From contig NZ_CP076039.1 in the NCBI RefSeq assembly GCF_014529625.1, forward strand, positions 3,100,001 to 3,164,000: a stretch of 64,000 nucleotides of DNA. The letters run 5' to 3'. Below the pieces are notes generated by a model. The model had not been told where the DNA came from and ran no database searches. It was given only the letters and a program-made list of their open reading frames with translations. This document shows positions 24,229 through 33,344 of this stretch, one piece after another; position 1 is the stretch's first letter, and each line of letters opens with the position of its first letter. Origin of the DNA: Candidatus Pelagisphaera phototrophica (GTDB lineage: Bacteria; Verrucomicrobiota; Verrucomicrobiia; Opitutales; Opitutaceae). Position numbers and translations under genes: made by a program.

Positions 24229-26835
24229 ATGCTCCAACGAATCTCCCAATTCGGCAGGGGCTACCGAGCCGGTCCTCCCTACCCGCGCTTAATCCCCTTA
24301 TCCCTCCTTCTCTCCATCGCGCTCTCCCTCCCCGCGCAGGCCAATCAGGAGCTCATGGAGCAGTATTGCGGCAAGTGCCACAATGACGACGAGATGAAGG
24401 GCGACTTCACCCTGACCGATCTTGGCGTCGCCCCGACGGACAATAATGCCTTCTTCTGGGAAGACAGTCTCGACTTCGTCACGCTCGCGGAAATGCCGCC
24501 GCCGGACAAGAGCGAACTATCCGATCCCGAACGCGCTCTCATCGTCGACTACCTCACGGAAAAAGTACGCGCCTACCACGAAGGCTCCAAAGAACTGAAA
24601 CGTCCGCAGCCACGCCGCCTAAACAACCGCGAACTCGAAAACAGCGTTGCTGAGGTATTGCTCGTCGATCACGTCGGCACCCACCAACCAACCGCCAACC
24701 TGCTCGGCGATTCCCTTCACCATGGATTCGATACGCATGGCGAGTCGCTTGGTTTCAGTCAGTTCCACATGGAGCAGTACATCGAAGCCATGCGCAAGAT
24801 CGTCGATGCCCATATTCTCTCTGGTCCCCGTCCAAAGACGCGCCGCATCGATGTTCCTTCAAGCCAGCTTAGGGTGACCAATATCAATCAGCGTCCCCGT
24901 CAGGAGCAGGCCAATCGAACGCCCGATAGTATCGAAATCCTGGATATACGCCTACATGCCTACTTCGACAATTTCCAGACGGTCGAGAAATCCGGTCGCT
25001 ACCGCATCAAACTGCGAGCCATGGGCGTCGATCGCAACTACTACAACAGCGAAGCGACCGGCATTTACGAAGGCGATCCGATTACTCTTCGCGCGCATCT
25101 CGGCGACCGTCACCTCGACTTCTCCTTGCCCGACGGCGAAATCGGCGAAATCGAAATCGACGAGTGGCTCGCCGCTGGCACTAGGTTGCAAATCTCCTAC
25201 CCCACCGACGGCCTCCGCCTGAACGGCAATGGAAATTTCAAATTCCAGTACCGCATCGCTCGCGATCACTTCTACCAAAACGATCGCGCCTTTTACGACA
25301 AAGTAGTCCGCGAAGAGGTCCCCTTCGCCAAGAACCGACAAGATGCTCCGGACCATTGGGTCCACTGGACGAAGTACTGGCGCGGTCCCCGACCCCGTCT
25401 TTTCAATGCCGAAGTCGAAGGCCCGCTCTACGAGAGCTGGCCCCCCAAGCGACAAGTCGCCTTGCTAGGAGAGAATCCCCAAGCGAAGCGCGCCACGGAG
25501 ATCCTGCGCCCCATCGCGGAACGCGCTTGGCGACGCGAGGTCCGCGACAACGAACTCGACCCCATCGTATCGCTCGTCCAAGCCAACGCCCCGTCCATCG
25601 GCGACGTCGAAGCCTTAAAGGAAGGAATCGTCGCTATTCTTGTCTCCCCCTCTTTTCTACTTATCAACCCGGAAGAGAGCGCTCCTCCAGATCGCTTCGC
25701 GACTAAGTTCAGCTACTTCATCGAAAGCTCGCCGCCGAACGCCAACGCCCTGAAAGCCGCGCGGAATGGCGAATGGGATTCCTACTCCACCGTCCTCGCC
25801 GAAGTTCAAAGACGATTCGACAGCGGCGCCGCCGACGAATTTCTCGAACATTTTCCCTACTCTTGGCTGCAGCTCGACCGTATCAATTTCATGTCGCCCG
25901 ACCCGGAGCATTTCCCGCTCTACGATAAGAAGCGGCTCAACGAAGACATGGTCAACGAAGCCCTAGCTTTCTTCCGCCATGCGATCGAAAACAACGCGCC
26001 GGTTCCCGAGCTCCTCACCGCAGACTATTCCTTCGTCAACGCGGACCTCGCCAAAGTGTATGGAATTTCCCACGACGTCGAGCGCGACTCCAAGCTTCGC
26101 AAATACACCTTCAAGGACGGTCGGCGCGGCGGCATCCTAGGCATGGGAGCCTTTCTTACCTTAACCGCCGACAGTCTCGGCACCTCGCCTATTCATCGAG
26201 CCATCTACGTGATGGAGAACCTCTTGGGCGTTCACCCGAATCCGCCTCCAGCCGACGTCGCGATCGAGGAGCCGGACGTCCGCCAGGCCAAAACGATCAA
26301 GGAAATCCTCGCTGCTCACGTCGAAGACGAAACCTGCGCCTCGTGCCACCGCAGTATCGACCCCTACGGCTACGCCTTCGAGAACTTCGATCCCGTCGGG
26401 GCCTGGCGCAAGGAATACACCATGCAGATGGAAGACCCACCCTCGCGGGCGGAGCTTAGAGAAATTCAAGCCGAAGATCTGCGTCGGGCCGCCCAAGGTC
26501 AACCTCCCCTCCCCAAGCCTTGGGAGAACGAGCCAATCGCCGTGGACTCCTCCGCCCAGTTTCGCAATGGCAGTGAATACAGCGACATCGTCGAGTATCG
26601 CGAGCTCATGAAGAGCGACTCCAACCGCGACCGCTTCGTCCGCTGCTTCATCGTTAAGCTGCTCGCCTACGCCAATGGCGAAGAATCGGAAAACTACTGG
26701 GAAATCGAAAAGATCCTCGAAAGGTCCGCCGAGCACGACTATCGGATCGTTGATACAATCGCTGCCGTCATCGACAGTCCTCTGTTTAGGGAAGTCGCGG
26801 CGAGCGAAAGAGAAATCGTAGCCGCTAGCAAGTAA
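24229..26835 (+). CDS. Planctomycete-type cytochrome c protein (DUF1587/1592/1588/1585)
   Basis: An 868-residue exported protein with a hydrophobic signal segment (LIPLSLLLSIALSLPAQA, residues about 21-38). An N-terminal PSD1 cytochrome c motif C-G-K-C-H (residues 47-51) is followed by DUF1587 (PRRLNNRELENSVAEVL), a beta-rich carbohydrate-binding-like insert, DUF1592/DUF1595 (ILRPIAERAWRREV), DUF1588 (YSFVNADLAKVYGI, RGGILGMGAFLTLTA) with a second heme-type C-A-S-C-H near residue 702, and DUF1585 at the C-terminus (RFVRCFIVKLLAYANGEE). Such proteins pair with DUF1552/DUF1501 partners and may be periplasmic electron-accepting enzymes. Directly downstream of the DUF1552 gene in one transcription unit. 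Confidence 0.9.
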   Translation: MLQRISQFGRGYRAGPPYPRLIPLSLLLSIALSLPAQANQELMEQYCGKCHNDDEMKGDFTLTDLGVAPTDNNAFFWEDSLDFVTLAEMPPPDKSELSDPERALIVDYLTEKVRAYHEGSKELKRPQPRRLNNRELENSVAEVLLVDHVGTHQPTANLLGDSLHHGFDTHGESLGFSQFHMEQYIEAMRKIVDAHILSGPRPKTRRIDVPSSQLRVTNINQRPRQEQANRTPDSIEILDIRLHAYFDNFQTVEKSGRYRIKLRAMGVDRNYYNSEATGIYEGDPITLRAHLGDRHLDFSLPDGEIGEIEIDEWLAAGTRLQISYPTDGLRLNGNGNFKFQYRIARDHFYQNDRAFYDKVVREEVPFAKNRQDAPDHWVHWTKYWRGPRPRLFNAEVEGPLYESWPPKRQVALLGENPQAKRATEILRPIAERAWRREVRDNELDPIVSLVQANAPSIGDVEALKEGIVAILVSPSFLLINPEESAPPDRFATKFSYFIESSPPNANALKAARNGEWDSYSTVLAEVQRRFDSGAADEFLEHFPYSWLQLDRINFMSPDPEHFPLYDKKRLNEDMVNEALAFFRHAIENNAPVPELLTADYSFVNADLAKVYGISHDVERDSKLRKYTFKDGRRGGILGMGAFLTLTADSLGTSPIHRAIYVMENLLGVHPNPPPADVAIEEPDVRQAKTIKEILAAHVEDETCASCHRSIDPYGYAFENFDPVGAWRKEYTMQMEDPPSRAELREIQAEDLRRAAQGQPPLPKPWENEPIAVDSSAQFRNGSEYSDIVEYRELMKSDSNRDRFVRCFIVKLLAYANGEESENYWEIEKILERSAEHDYRIVDTIAAVIDSPLFREVAASEREIVAASK

Positions 26836-26901
26836 TCTCTAGCCGTCAAAAGCTATCCTCACTCCTCCAGTGGACTCTTTACAGGCATGCCCAGGCGATT
26901 C

Positions 26902-28305
26902 CTATCGCCCGATATTGGACTTCTCCGCATCGCGAATCGTTCGTTCCGCCGCATAGCGCAAGATGTAACCGTCCGACAGGTTTTGGTGTGCGACCTTTTT
27001 TACCGCTTCCACATAGACTTCATGGCTGGGATAACGCTCGCTAAGAGTTGCCGCATCAAAGGGTTCGTGGCTACCGTACAACCAGCAAAACTTGTAGCTC
27101 CCTGGATTCATGCCTGTGTTCTTCGCTGTGGGTACCGCATGAGACGCTAGGCGAATGCCTCCTAACGCGTTGCCCTGCTCGTCTCAGCCCAACACGAGTT
27201 TGGGCTTTATTTGCAGAATGACTAAGGGCTCTGCCGCTGGAGGGAGGGTGTTATCCCGCACCCAACGCTGCAGGTGTTCATAGGCCGCATTGAGCGTATC
27301 GCTAAAGGGGACTCTGCTAAAAGCGGGATAATCGCAATCAGGCGTTCGCGGTGTCACAACGCTAAACGGCTTGCCTAAGTGCAAATTACGAACTTTTCCA
27401 TATTCCATTTCGAAGTGAATATCGACGTGCGAGGTGCCTGCGACCTCCCAGCAATGAAAGGTATCCGTATTGGGCTGACGGATCGCAGCCTGCCAGATCA
27501 TATCCGATTCCGCCATGATCTTGAATACCTTTACCTCCAGATCATCCCGGATTTCAGCGCCTCCTCCATGGATCATGAAGCCATCGTAGACCGGATCCAG
27601 GGGATGCATATGGTTCACATAGGCCGCCAAGCGATTGGCCGACTGAGAATGCCCTGTGGCAATGACGAACTCTGCCAGTAAGCCGCCAAGAATGTCTGCC
27701 TGGTCGGGCTTCAAGGGCTTCCCAATACGATTGAAGGCTCGGCCTGCCGCAGAGAAAATATCAAACGAGAGGTCATCTTTCTCAACCTTGCCCCCATCGG
27801 TGACATCGAGGCTCCCATAGCGCTCCGGGCTCCAGTCTTTCATCGATTGGATCCCCATCCACTGTGCGGAAACGGCTACATAGGCATAGCCCTCGCGAAC
27901 AAAGTGATCTCCCGACATCCACCAGTCGATGTCCTTGTCGGGTCCCGCTGTCACATTATTCCACTCCACGATAACGACCCCATTAAAGTTGGATGCGCTT
28001 CGGGGCCGCCTTACGATCAGGCGAGTACGATAGGGATGGCCCGAATCAATCATCGCTCCCGTTTTCTTTTTCGGTCGGGTATATCGATTAGCCAATCCTT
28101 CTATGAAGTACTCTTCCTCCAGATACCCATTCGCTTCCAGTTCGATGGCTGAGGCGCTGTAGATGGCATTTCGCGATGCACCTGGCTCATCGCCGGAGAT
28201 AGGTCCGTCAATGGAGAAATCCGAGCGCGATTGGGAATAGGCTGATGTTAACAGAAGAGACAGCGTAACCACCGGCCATAAAAAAAACCTGCTAGACTTA
28301 TTCAT
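26902..28305 (-). pseudogene. Abhydrolase_10-type hydrolase interrupted by one in-frame TGA
   Basis: The ATG at 28305 begins a signal peptide (MNKSSRFFLWPVVTLSLLLT), then a long exported alpha/beta hydrolase: RTRLIVRRPRSASNFNGVVI, VEWNNVTAGPDKDIDWWMSG, and nucleophile elbow IATGHSQSANRLAAYVNH. At 27184-27186 a TGA interrupts the frame, but the same frame continues for 94 more codons with family sequence (NALGGIRLASHAVPTAKN, WLYGSHEPFDAATLSERYPS). A single CGA-to-TGA change would explain it. Without readthrough the product lacks its last fifth. It is the most distal gene of the 38-to-27 kb operon, 4 bp after the carboxylesterase. Confidence 0.8.
27186..27208 (+). terminator. Possible hairpin terminator
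   Basis: AGCCCAA (27186-27192) and TTGGGCT (27200-27206) form a 7-bp stem with a 7-nt loop, followed by TT on the plus strand. It could end plus-strand transcription from the DUF1552/cytochrome pair, but it also lies within the minus-strand hydrolase beside its TGA, so it may be coincidental. Confidence 0.25.
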
Positions 28306-28309
28306 AATT

Positions 28310-29872
28310 CTAATTGTAAATTCCCTGCGTTGCCCCTTCGAGGGCATCGCTGGCCTCTCTTCGCAGATCGAACCCCGTTGAGATGGAATCGTCGAGTATA
28401 AGGTAAGGTTTTCGGTTGCCCTCGTACTCCGGCCACCTCGGCAGGTCCGGTCCATTTGGGTCTCCGTAATACGCAAAGCGTACCCAGTACTTCATGACCT
28501 TATCCGACAATACCTGATTTTCGGGAAACTCATCGGCGTTGTTTAAAGTATTGAAAACATAGCGCAACTCTATGGCATGCGGTGCTCCCATTCTCGGGTT
28601 CCTGCTACTCGGTTTGGCGAAGTCGTATTGAAACGCGGGAGAGGAAACCCGCTGCATTCCCTCTAGCAATTGACCGGCAGGATGGACGAACCAGGCATCC
28701 GTCACAAACTGGATGCCCGCTTGCTTTAGTTCATCTTGGCTTTCTCCCGGGTATTGAGCCAAGACCTTTTTGACGGATCGCCCGTAGAACGCTTCGAGCT
28801 TCGCTTCCAATTCAGCGCGCTGCGCAAAGCGAACGTAGTTCCGAAAATAGGCCCCTTCATCGCGAGTCGTCCCAATAATCACAGGCACGTTGGCTTGCTG
28901 ACCCTTCGCGAAGACATGCGCCGGATGGTCCGGCAGGACCCATCCGTCAATCGTGGCTCTCGTTCGGTAGTAGCGAACCCTCTCGAGTATTTCAGATGGG
29001 CTCAACGATCTAAGCGCTTTAAGCGCGTCCGCGTTCGATCCCTTGACCTTGGGTTCCGCCCAATCCAACCCGAGTTGCTCCGCGGATGGCGTGTTGGAAA
29101 CCGGCTCCTTTAGTTTGACGATATTAGGGCTCGCCAGCTCGTCGATGTATCCAAACATCCATGGGCTTTGAATAATCGCTTTGTGAAACAATCCTTTGGC
29201 CAGAGGAGAGGAGCAAAGGACCGCTACGCTCGTTCCTCCGGCTGACTCCCCGAAAATCGTAACGTTTTCGGGGTCCCCTCCAAAGGCCGCTATATTCCGC
29301 CGGGTCCATTCCAGAGCCGCTATCTGGTCGAGAAACCCGTAGTTGCCCGAAACTCCGCGAGAGGATTCCGTCGACAGCGCGGGATGAGCGAGAAACCCTA
29401 GGGCACCGAGACGATAGTTTATCGATACTAGGACGACACCGTTTTTCGCAAAGGCCGTTCCGTCGTAGGACTCCTTGTGCCCCCAACTTAGATTCAACCC
29501 GCCTCCGTGTATCCAAACCATAACGGGAAGCTTGGCAGATTCGTCCCCGCCTTTGGTTGTCCAGACGTTAAGGTAGAGGCAATCTTCGCTTTGCTCCTGC
29601 GTGGCGTTTCGGCCCGTTTTCTGGATACTCGCCGGTCCAAAGGTATCGCAAGTGCGAACGCCTTTCCAGGACTCGACGGCGTGCGGAGGACGCCATCTCA
29701 AGTCGCCAATAGGAGGTTTCGCATACGGTATGCCGCGATATACCTGCAGACCAGAGTCAGCATCCAATGCGATGCCGGAGATTTTCCCCGAGTCTACCTG
29801 AACGGGAGAAGCATGAACCAGTGCAGGATAACTAAAAGCGACTACGCAAAATAAAGAGCGGACGATTCTCAT
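28310..29872 (-). CDS. Exported type-B carboxylesterase
   Basis: A 520-residue carboxylesterase (COesterase family) with signal peptide MRIVRSLFCVVAFSYPALVH. Conserved blocks: GLQVYRGIPYAKPPIGDLRW, SEDCLYLNVW, VMVWIHGGGLNLSWGH (oxyanion hole), nucleophile elbow VTIFGESAGGTSVA (Ser near residue 210), and a catalytic-type His in MGAPHAIELRYVF. It hydrolyses carboxylic esters outside the cytoplasm. It belongs to the minus-strand operon with CoA-transferase, thiolase, dehydrogenases and a symporter, suggesting that an ester is the growth substrate and that its acid or alcohol products are imported. Confidence 0.9.
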   Translation of the reverse strand: MRIVRSLFCVVAFSYPALVHASPVQVDSGKISGIALDADSGLQVYRGIPYAKPPIGDLRWRPPHAVESWKGVRTCDTFGPASIQKTGRNATQEQSEDCLYLNVWTTKGGDESAKLPVMVWIHGGGLNLSWGHKESYDGTAFAKNGVVLVSINYRLGALGFLAHPALSTESSRGVSGNYGFLDQIAALEWTRRNIAAFGGDPENVTIFGESAGGTSVAVLCSSPLAKGLFHKAIIQSPWMFGYIDELASPNIVKLKEPVSNTPSAEQLGLDWAEPKVKGSNADALKALRSLSPSEILERVRYYRTRATIDGWVLPDHPAHVFAKGQQANVPVIIGTTRDEGAYFRNYVRFAQRAELEAKLEAFYGRSVKKVLAQYPGESQDELKQAGIQFVTDAWFVHPAGQLLEGMQRVSSPAFQYDFAKPSSRNPRMGAPHAIELRYVFNTLNNADEFPENQVLSDKVMKYWVRFAYYGDPNGPDLPRWPEYEGNRKPYLILDDSISTGFDLRREASDALEGATQGIYN

Positions 29873-29884
29873 AACTGTATTGAT

Positions 29885-31300
29885 TTATTTGGAATGGATG
29901 ACCACCGATTTCATTTCAGTCATTTCTTCGATTGCGTATTTCGGGCCTTCCTTGCCCATTCCGCTTCCCTTCATCCCGCCATAGGGCATGGCATCGGTCC
30001 GCCATAACGGTCCCCAGTTGATATGAATATTGCCACTATCCACCTCCCGAGCGAAACGCATGGCAGCATCGATATCCTTCGTGAACAGGCCCGCGCTCAA
30101 ACCGAATTCTGTATCATTCGCCAAACGAATGGCTTCGTCTATGCTCGAGACGCTCATCACCGATACCGCAGGGCCGAACAGCTCTTCGCGGCACACGCGC
30201 ATATCGGGAGTCGCTACGTCGAGCAGCGTCGGCTGCATGAGAGCGCCATCCCTCTCCCCCCCGCATACCAATTGCGCTCCATCGCCCACAGCCTCCTGTA
30301 TCCAACTTTCAACCCTAGAGGCGTCCGACTTCCGTACCATTGGGCCAATGCCCGTCTCTTCGAGCAACTGGTCCCCCACTTTTAGAGCCTCCACCTTGGG
30401 CTTCATCGTTTCGATGAGCGCTTCGCGAACGGACTCCATCACGATAAGTCTCTGGGCCGATATACATACCTGGCCCGCGTTGGTGTAAGCCGAGGAAACC
30501 GCCAGATTGGCGACTTCATCCAAATCCGCGTCGGGCAGAACGACCAGTGGGCAATTAGACCCCAACTCCATCGTCACTTTCTTGATTCCCGCGACGGCGC
30601 AAATGCGCTCGCCCACCTCCTTGCTCCCCGTAAAGGAGATCTTGCGAACGCGGGGGTCCGAGCAAATCTTCTCACCAATCAGGGAACCGCTCCCCGTCAA
30701 ACAGGATATCCCCAGCGGAGGCAGGCCCGCTTCCAGCAGAATTTCAACTAACTTAAGGGACACCAATGGCGTATCGCTAGCCGGCTTCAGTATCACGGAA
30801 TTGCCCGCCGCGATCGCTGGCCCGACCTTGTGGCAAACCAGATTAAGCGGAAAGTTGAACGGGGCGATCGCCGCGATTACCCCACAGGGAACACGCAAGG
30901 TGAACCCAAGCTTGTTCTTAACCCCTTTGCCGCCATCCAGCGGCAGCACCTCCCCCGAGAGTCGCTTCGCCTCCTCGCCGCTCAACTCGAGAGTTTGGGC
31001 TGAGCGATCGACCTCGAAAAGGGCCTCCGCCAACGGTTTTCCTTCCTCTAGGCTCAAAGTTCGAGCTATCTCATCCGCCCTTTGGCGGAGTAGAGCCGTA
31101 GCCCGACTGAGGATCTCGAATCGCTCGTAGCCCGTTAATGACTTCATATCCCCCGCGCCTCTTTGCGCCGATTCGATGGCCTCTTCCACATCCTGGGCCG
31201 TCGCCCGGGGGACCGTATCCACGATTTGCCCATCGAACGGATTGATTACCTCGATCGATTCATCTCCGCCTCGCCAGGCCCCTTTAGAGTAAAGTTTCAT
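29885..31300 (-). CDS. NAD(P)-dependent aldehyde dehydrogenase
   Basis: A 471-residue ALDH superfamily enzyme: IAAIAPFNFPLNLVCHKVGP, KPASDTPLVSLKLVEILLEA, ISFTGSKEVGERI (nucleotide loop), VTMELGSNCPLVVL (general base Glu) and NAGQVCISAQR with the catalytic Cys. It resembles the lactaldehyde/succinate-semialdehyde group. In this operon it probably oxidises the aldehyde made by the Fe-type alcohol dehydrogenase to the acid that is then activated by the CoA-transferase. Gap to the carboxylesterase is 12 bp and to the symporter 25 bp. Confidence 0.9.
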   Translation of the reverse strand: MKLYSKGAWRGGDESIEVINPFDGQIVDTVPRATAQDVEEAIESAQRGAGDMKSLTGYERFEILSRATALLRQRADEIARTLSLEEGKPLAEALFEVDRSAQTLELSGEEAKRLSGEVLPLDGGKGVKNKLGFTLRVPCGVIAAIAPFNFPLNLVCHKVGPAIAAGNSVILKPASDTPLVSLKLVEILLEAGLPPLGISCLTGSGSLIGEKICSDPRVRKISFTGSKEVGERICAVAGIKKVTMELGSNCPLVVLPDADLDEVANLAVSSAYTNAGQVCISAQRLIVMESVREALIETMKPKVEALKVGDQLLEETGIGPMVRKSDASRVESWIQEAVGDGAQLVCGGERDGALMQPTLLDVATPDMRVCREELFGPAVSVMSVSSIDEAIRLANDTEFGLSAGLFTKDIDAAMRFAREVDSGNIHINWGPLWRTDAMPYGGMKGSGMGKEGPKYAIEEMTEMKSVVIHSK

Positions 31301-31325
31301 TGTCAGTACCTTCTTTTCGGCGTAA

Positions 31326-32816
31326 CTATAATTTCATGACTTCCTCAATATCGGGACTCAACGAATCACTTTTCGAAGTCAAGGAAATCCCCACGAAAAC
31401 CAGGGTAGACCCCATCAACGCGAGCGCTCCTCCAGAAACGCCGTAGGGGATGGAGAAACCGGCCATTTGAGCGATAACGAGTCCCCCATTGGCAGCGAGG
31501 CTGAAAACGATAGCTGCCAAGGCGGCTTTTCTAGATCCGCCACGCCAATTCAAGCCTAAGCCGATTACCGGGACCAACGCCGATGCGAAAACGCCCCAAC
31601 CGAAGGCCCCTAATTGGCCAATCAGTTGAATGGGGGACTGCAGAGCGAAAACCGCCGCAAGAATAGCGAGAACCACAGTCGCGATACGGGCCCACATTAG
31701 CTCGCGCCGTATTGCGCTTCCGGTTAACGCTCTTGGAATGTCATGGGCGATCGCAGCCGCTCCAATATTTAGGAACCCATCCGCAGTGGACATGATAGCG
31801 GCAAACAATCCCGCGAATACGAGTCCGGCTAAAACGGGATGCGCATAGCTCTGCAGAAAGACCGCCGCGGCATCGTCTGCCCGAGCAAGCTCCGATTGGC
31901 CACCATTGAGAACGACGGACCGCATGAGCATTCCAATGCCGATCCACAGCAGTGCGGTGACCGTATAGCCTAGCAAGGTTATCGGAAGCGTTATTCTGGC
32001 GTCCTCGACTTTTCGGCTCATCATCATCTTCGTCACCACGTGCGGCTGCCCAGCCACGCCCAGTGTGAAAAGGAAAAACCAAGACAGGCACCCTAACATC
32101 CCGAGCGTACCCCACGGGCCGGCCGCCTCGGCATTGTCCTTGAGAATGACCTCCATCATTCCTCCCATTCCACCTTCTATCGCCCCTACCGCGCCCACGA
32201 ATATAAGCACCGCCACGACCACCATCACGATCCCTTGAAAAAGGTCGGTGTAAACCGAAGCGATAATCCCCCCAGTCACACAGTAGAAGACCAGCACAGT
32301 GCAGGATACGACCACGCAGAATACAACCGAATCATGTCCCCAAACCCCATTAGAGGCGAAAATCTCCTGGAGCACGAAGGCCATCGCCCGAATCTGGGTC
32401 GCCAAATAGGCGATCACTCCGCACAAAATGGCGACCGCGACCAATCCTCGGACCTTGGGGCAGCGGTAACGGGCGGCGGCGATATCGGGCAGCGAGATGG
32501 AATTGCGAAGTTCGGCAAAGAGTCTTATACGCTTCGCTACGAGGAAAAATGCTAGCGCGAATCCGATCGGCGTGGTGACCAGTATCCAAAAAGAGCTTAT
32601 GCCCATCCGATAGACGAGCCCGGGGCCGCCGACGAAGCCAAAGCCGCTCATTATACTTGAAAAGAGAGCGATTCCCGTGATCAGCACTCCCAAGTTGCGA
32701 CTGGCCATGAAGAAATCGCTGGTATTCCGAGTCCGTTTCAAGGCCCAAAGCCCAATCGCTACGCAGAGGGCCATATAGGCAAGGACGCAGAGCAGAATAA
32801 TCCGATTAGGATCCAT
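31326..32816 (-). CDS. Sodium:solute symporter (SSS family)
   Basis: A 496-residue carrier with about 13 membrane helices: TSDFFMASRNLGVLITGIAL, SSIMSGFGFVGGPGLVYRMG, TGGIIASVYTDLFQGIVMVV, GQPHVVTKMMMSRK and FAAIMSTADGFLNIGAAAI; the last contains Ser/Thr-type sodium-site residues. It likely imports a carboxylic acid derived from the ester substrate. Its start overlaps the end of the 4-TM protein gene by 11 bp, implying coupled translation and possibly a two-component transporter. Confidence 0.88.
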   Translation of the reverse strand: MDPNRIILLCVLAYMALCVAIGLWALKRTRNTSDFFMASRNLGVLITGIALFSSIMSGFGFVGGPGLVYRMGISSFWILVTTPIGFALAFFLVAKRIRLFAELRNSISLPDIAAARYRCPKVRGLVAVAILCGVIAYLATQIRAMAFVLQEIFASNGVWGHDSVVFCVVVSCTVLVFYCVTGGIIASVYTDLFQGIVMVVVAVLIFVGAVGAIEGGMGGMMEVILKDNAEAAGPWGTLGMLGCLSWFFLFTLGVAGQPHVVTKMMMSRKVEDARITLPITLLGYTVTALLWIGIGMLMRSVVLNGGQSELARADDAAAVFLQSYAHPVLAGLVFAGLFAAIMSTADGFLNIGAAAIAHDIPRALTGSAIRRELMWARIATVVLAILAAVFALQSPIQLIGQLGAFGWGVFASALVPVIGLGLNWRGGSRKAALAAIVFSLAANGGLVIAQMAGFSIPYGVSGGALALMGSTLVFVGISLTSKSDSLSPDIEEVMKL

Positions 32817-33321
32817 TTTCGGGGCCTCCTTGGTAACGTTTCTTTATAGACTGGAAACGGCTAGCATCCTCGGGGGTGTAGATCCACTTGGCGTATTGGG
32901 TCGCGTAGAGAATCGCAAAAAGGGCGGAGATCGGCCACATACCAAACACAAGCCAAGCCGTCGGAAGCGGGAATCCCAAAATAAAGGGGGCGCCTTCGAC
33001 GCCTTTGCCATAGGAAAGAATCAAAGCGAGATAGACCGCTAGGTACAAACCGCCGCTCGCCCCGATCAGCCATCGCCTAGGCCTGCCTGATGGCACGCAT
33101 TGGCCGATGAGGAAGACAAACAATCCGATCTGTAGAGAGCCATATAGCCAGCCGCCCAACAATCGGCCTTCATGACGATCGGCATCGCCTCCTTGACTCA
33201 TGGTTCCAAAATCGGGATGGACCACGCCACTCGCTGCTTCGGGCGGCTCAAGGAATAGGGCGATTGTCAGGGTAGCCAGAATGCAAAGAAGTAATAAAAA
33301 TACGAATACGTAGGGTTTCAT
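32806..33321 (-). CDS. 4-TM membrane protein paired with the symporter
   Basis: A 171-residue protein from the ATG at 33321 with four predicted membrane helices: YVFVFLLLLCILATLTIALF, SLQIGLFVFLIGQ, GGLYLAVYLALILSYG and WLVFGMWPISALFAILYATQ. The C-terminal tail is hydrophilic (PEDASRFQSIKKRYQGG). It overlaps the symporter start by 11 bp. Small accessory subunits are known for some SSS carriers (DUF4212 type), but this one is larger and I do not recognise its family. A role as symporter partner is inference from gene overlap. Confidence 0.65.
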   Translation of the reverse strand: MKPYVFVFLLLLCILATLTIALFLEPPEAASGVVHPDFGTMSQGGDADRHEGRLLGGWLYGSLQIGLFVFLIGQCVPSGRPRRWLIGASGGLYLAVYLALILSYGKGVEGAPFILGFPLPTAWLVFGMWPISALFAILYATQYAKWIYTPEDASRFQSIKKRYQGGPENGS

Positions 33322-33344
33322 CAATTGAGGGAAGGTCGCGGGGG

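Noticed and set aside
24952..26736. Long antisense reading frames over the DUF1592 cytochrome gene
   Set aside because: They mirror the high-GC codon pattern of the sense gene and show no recognisable motifs.
5056..27186. TGA recoding (selenocysteine or Trp) to explain in-frame TGA in three genes
   Set aside because: Many intact genes here end with TGA, often in ATGA overlaps. The three cases sit in genes that are otherwise truncated or at non-catalytic positions, and no SECIS-like element was seen.
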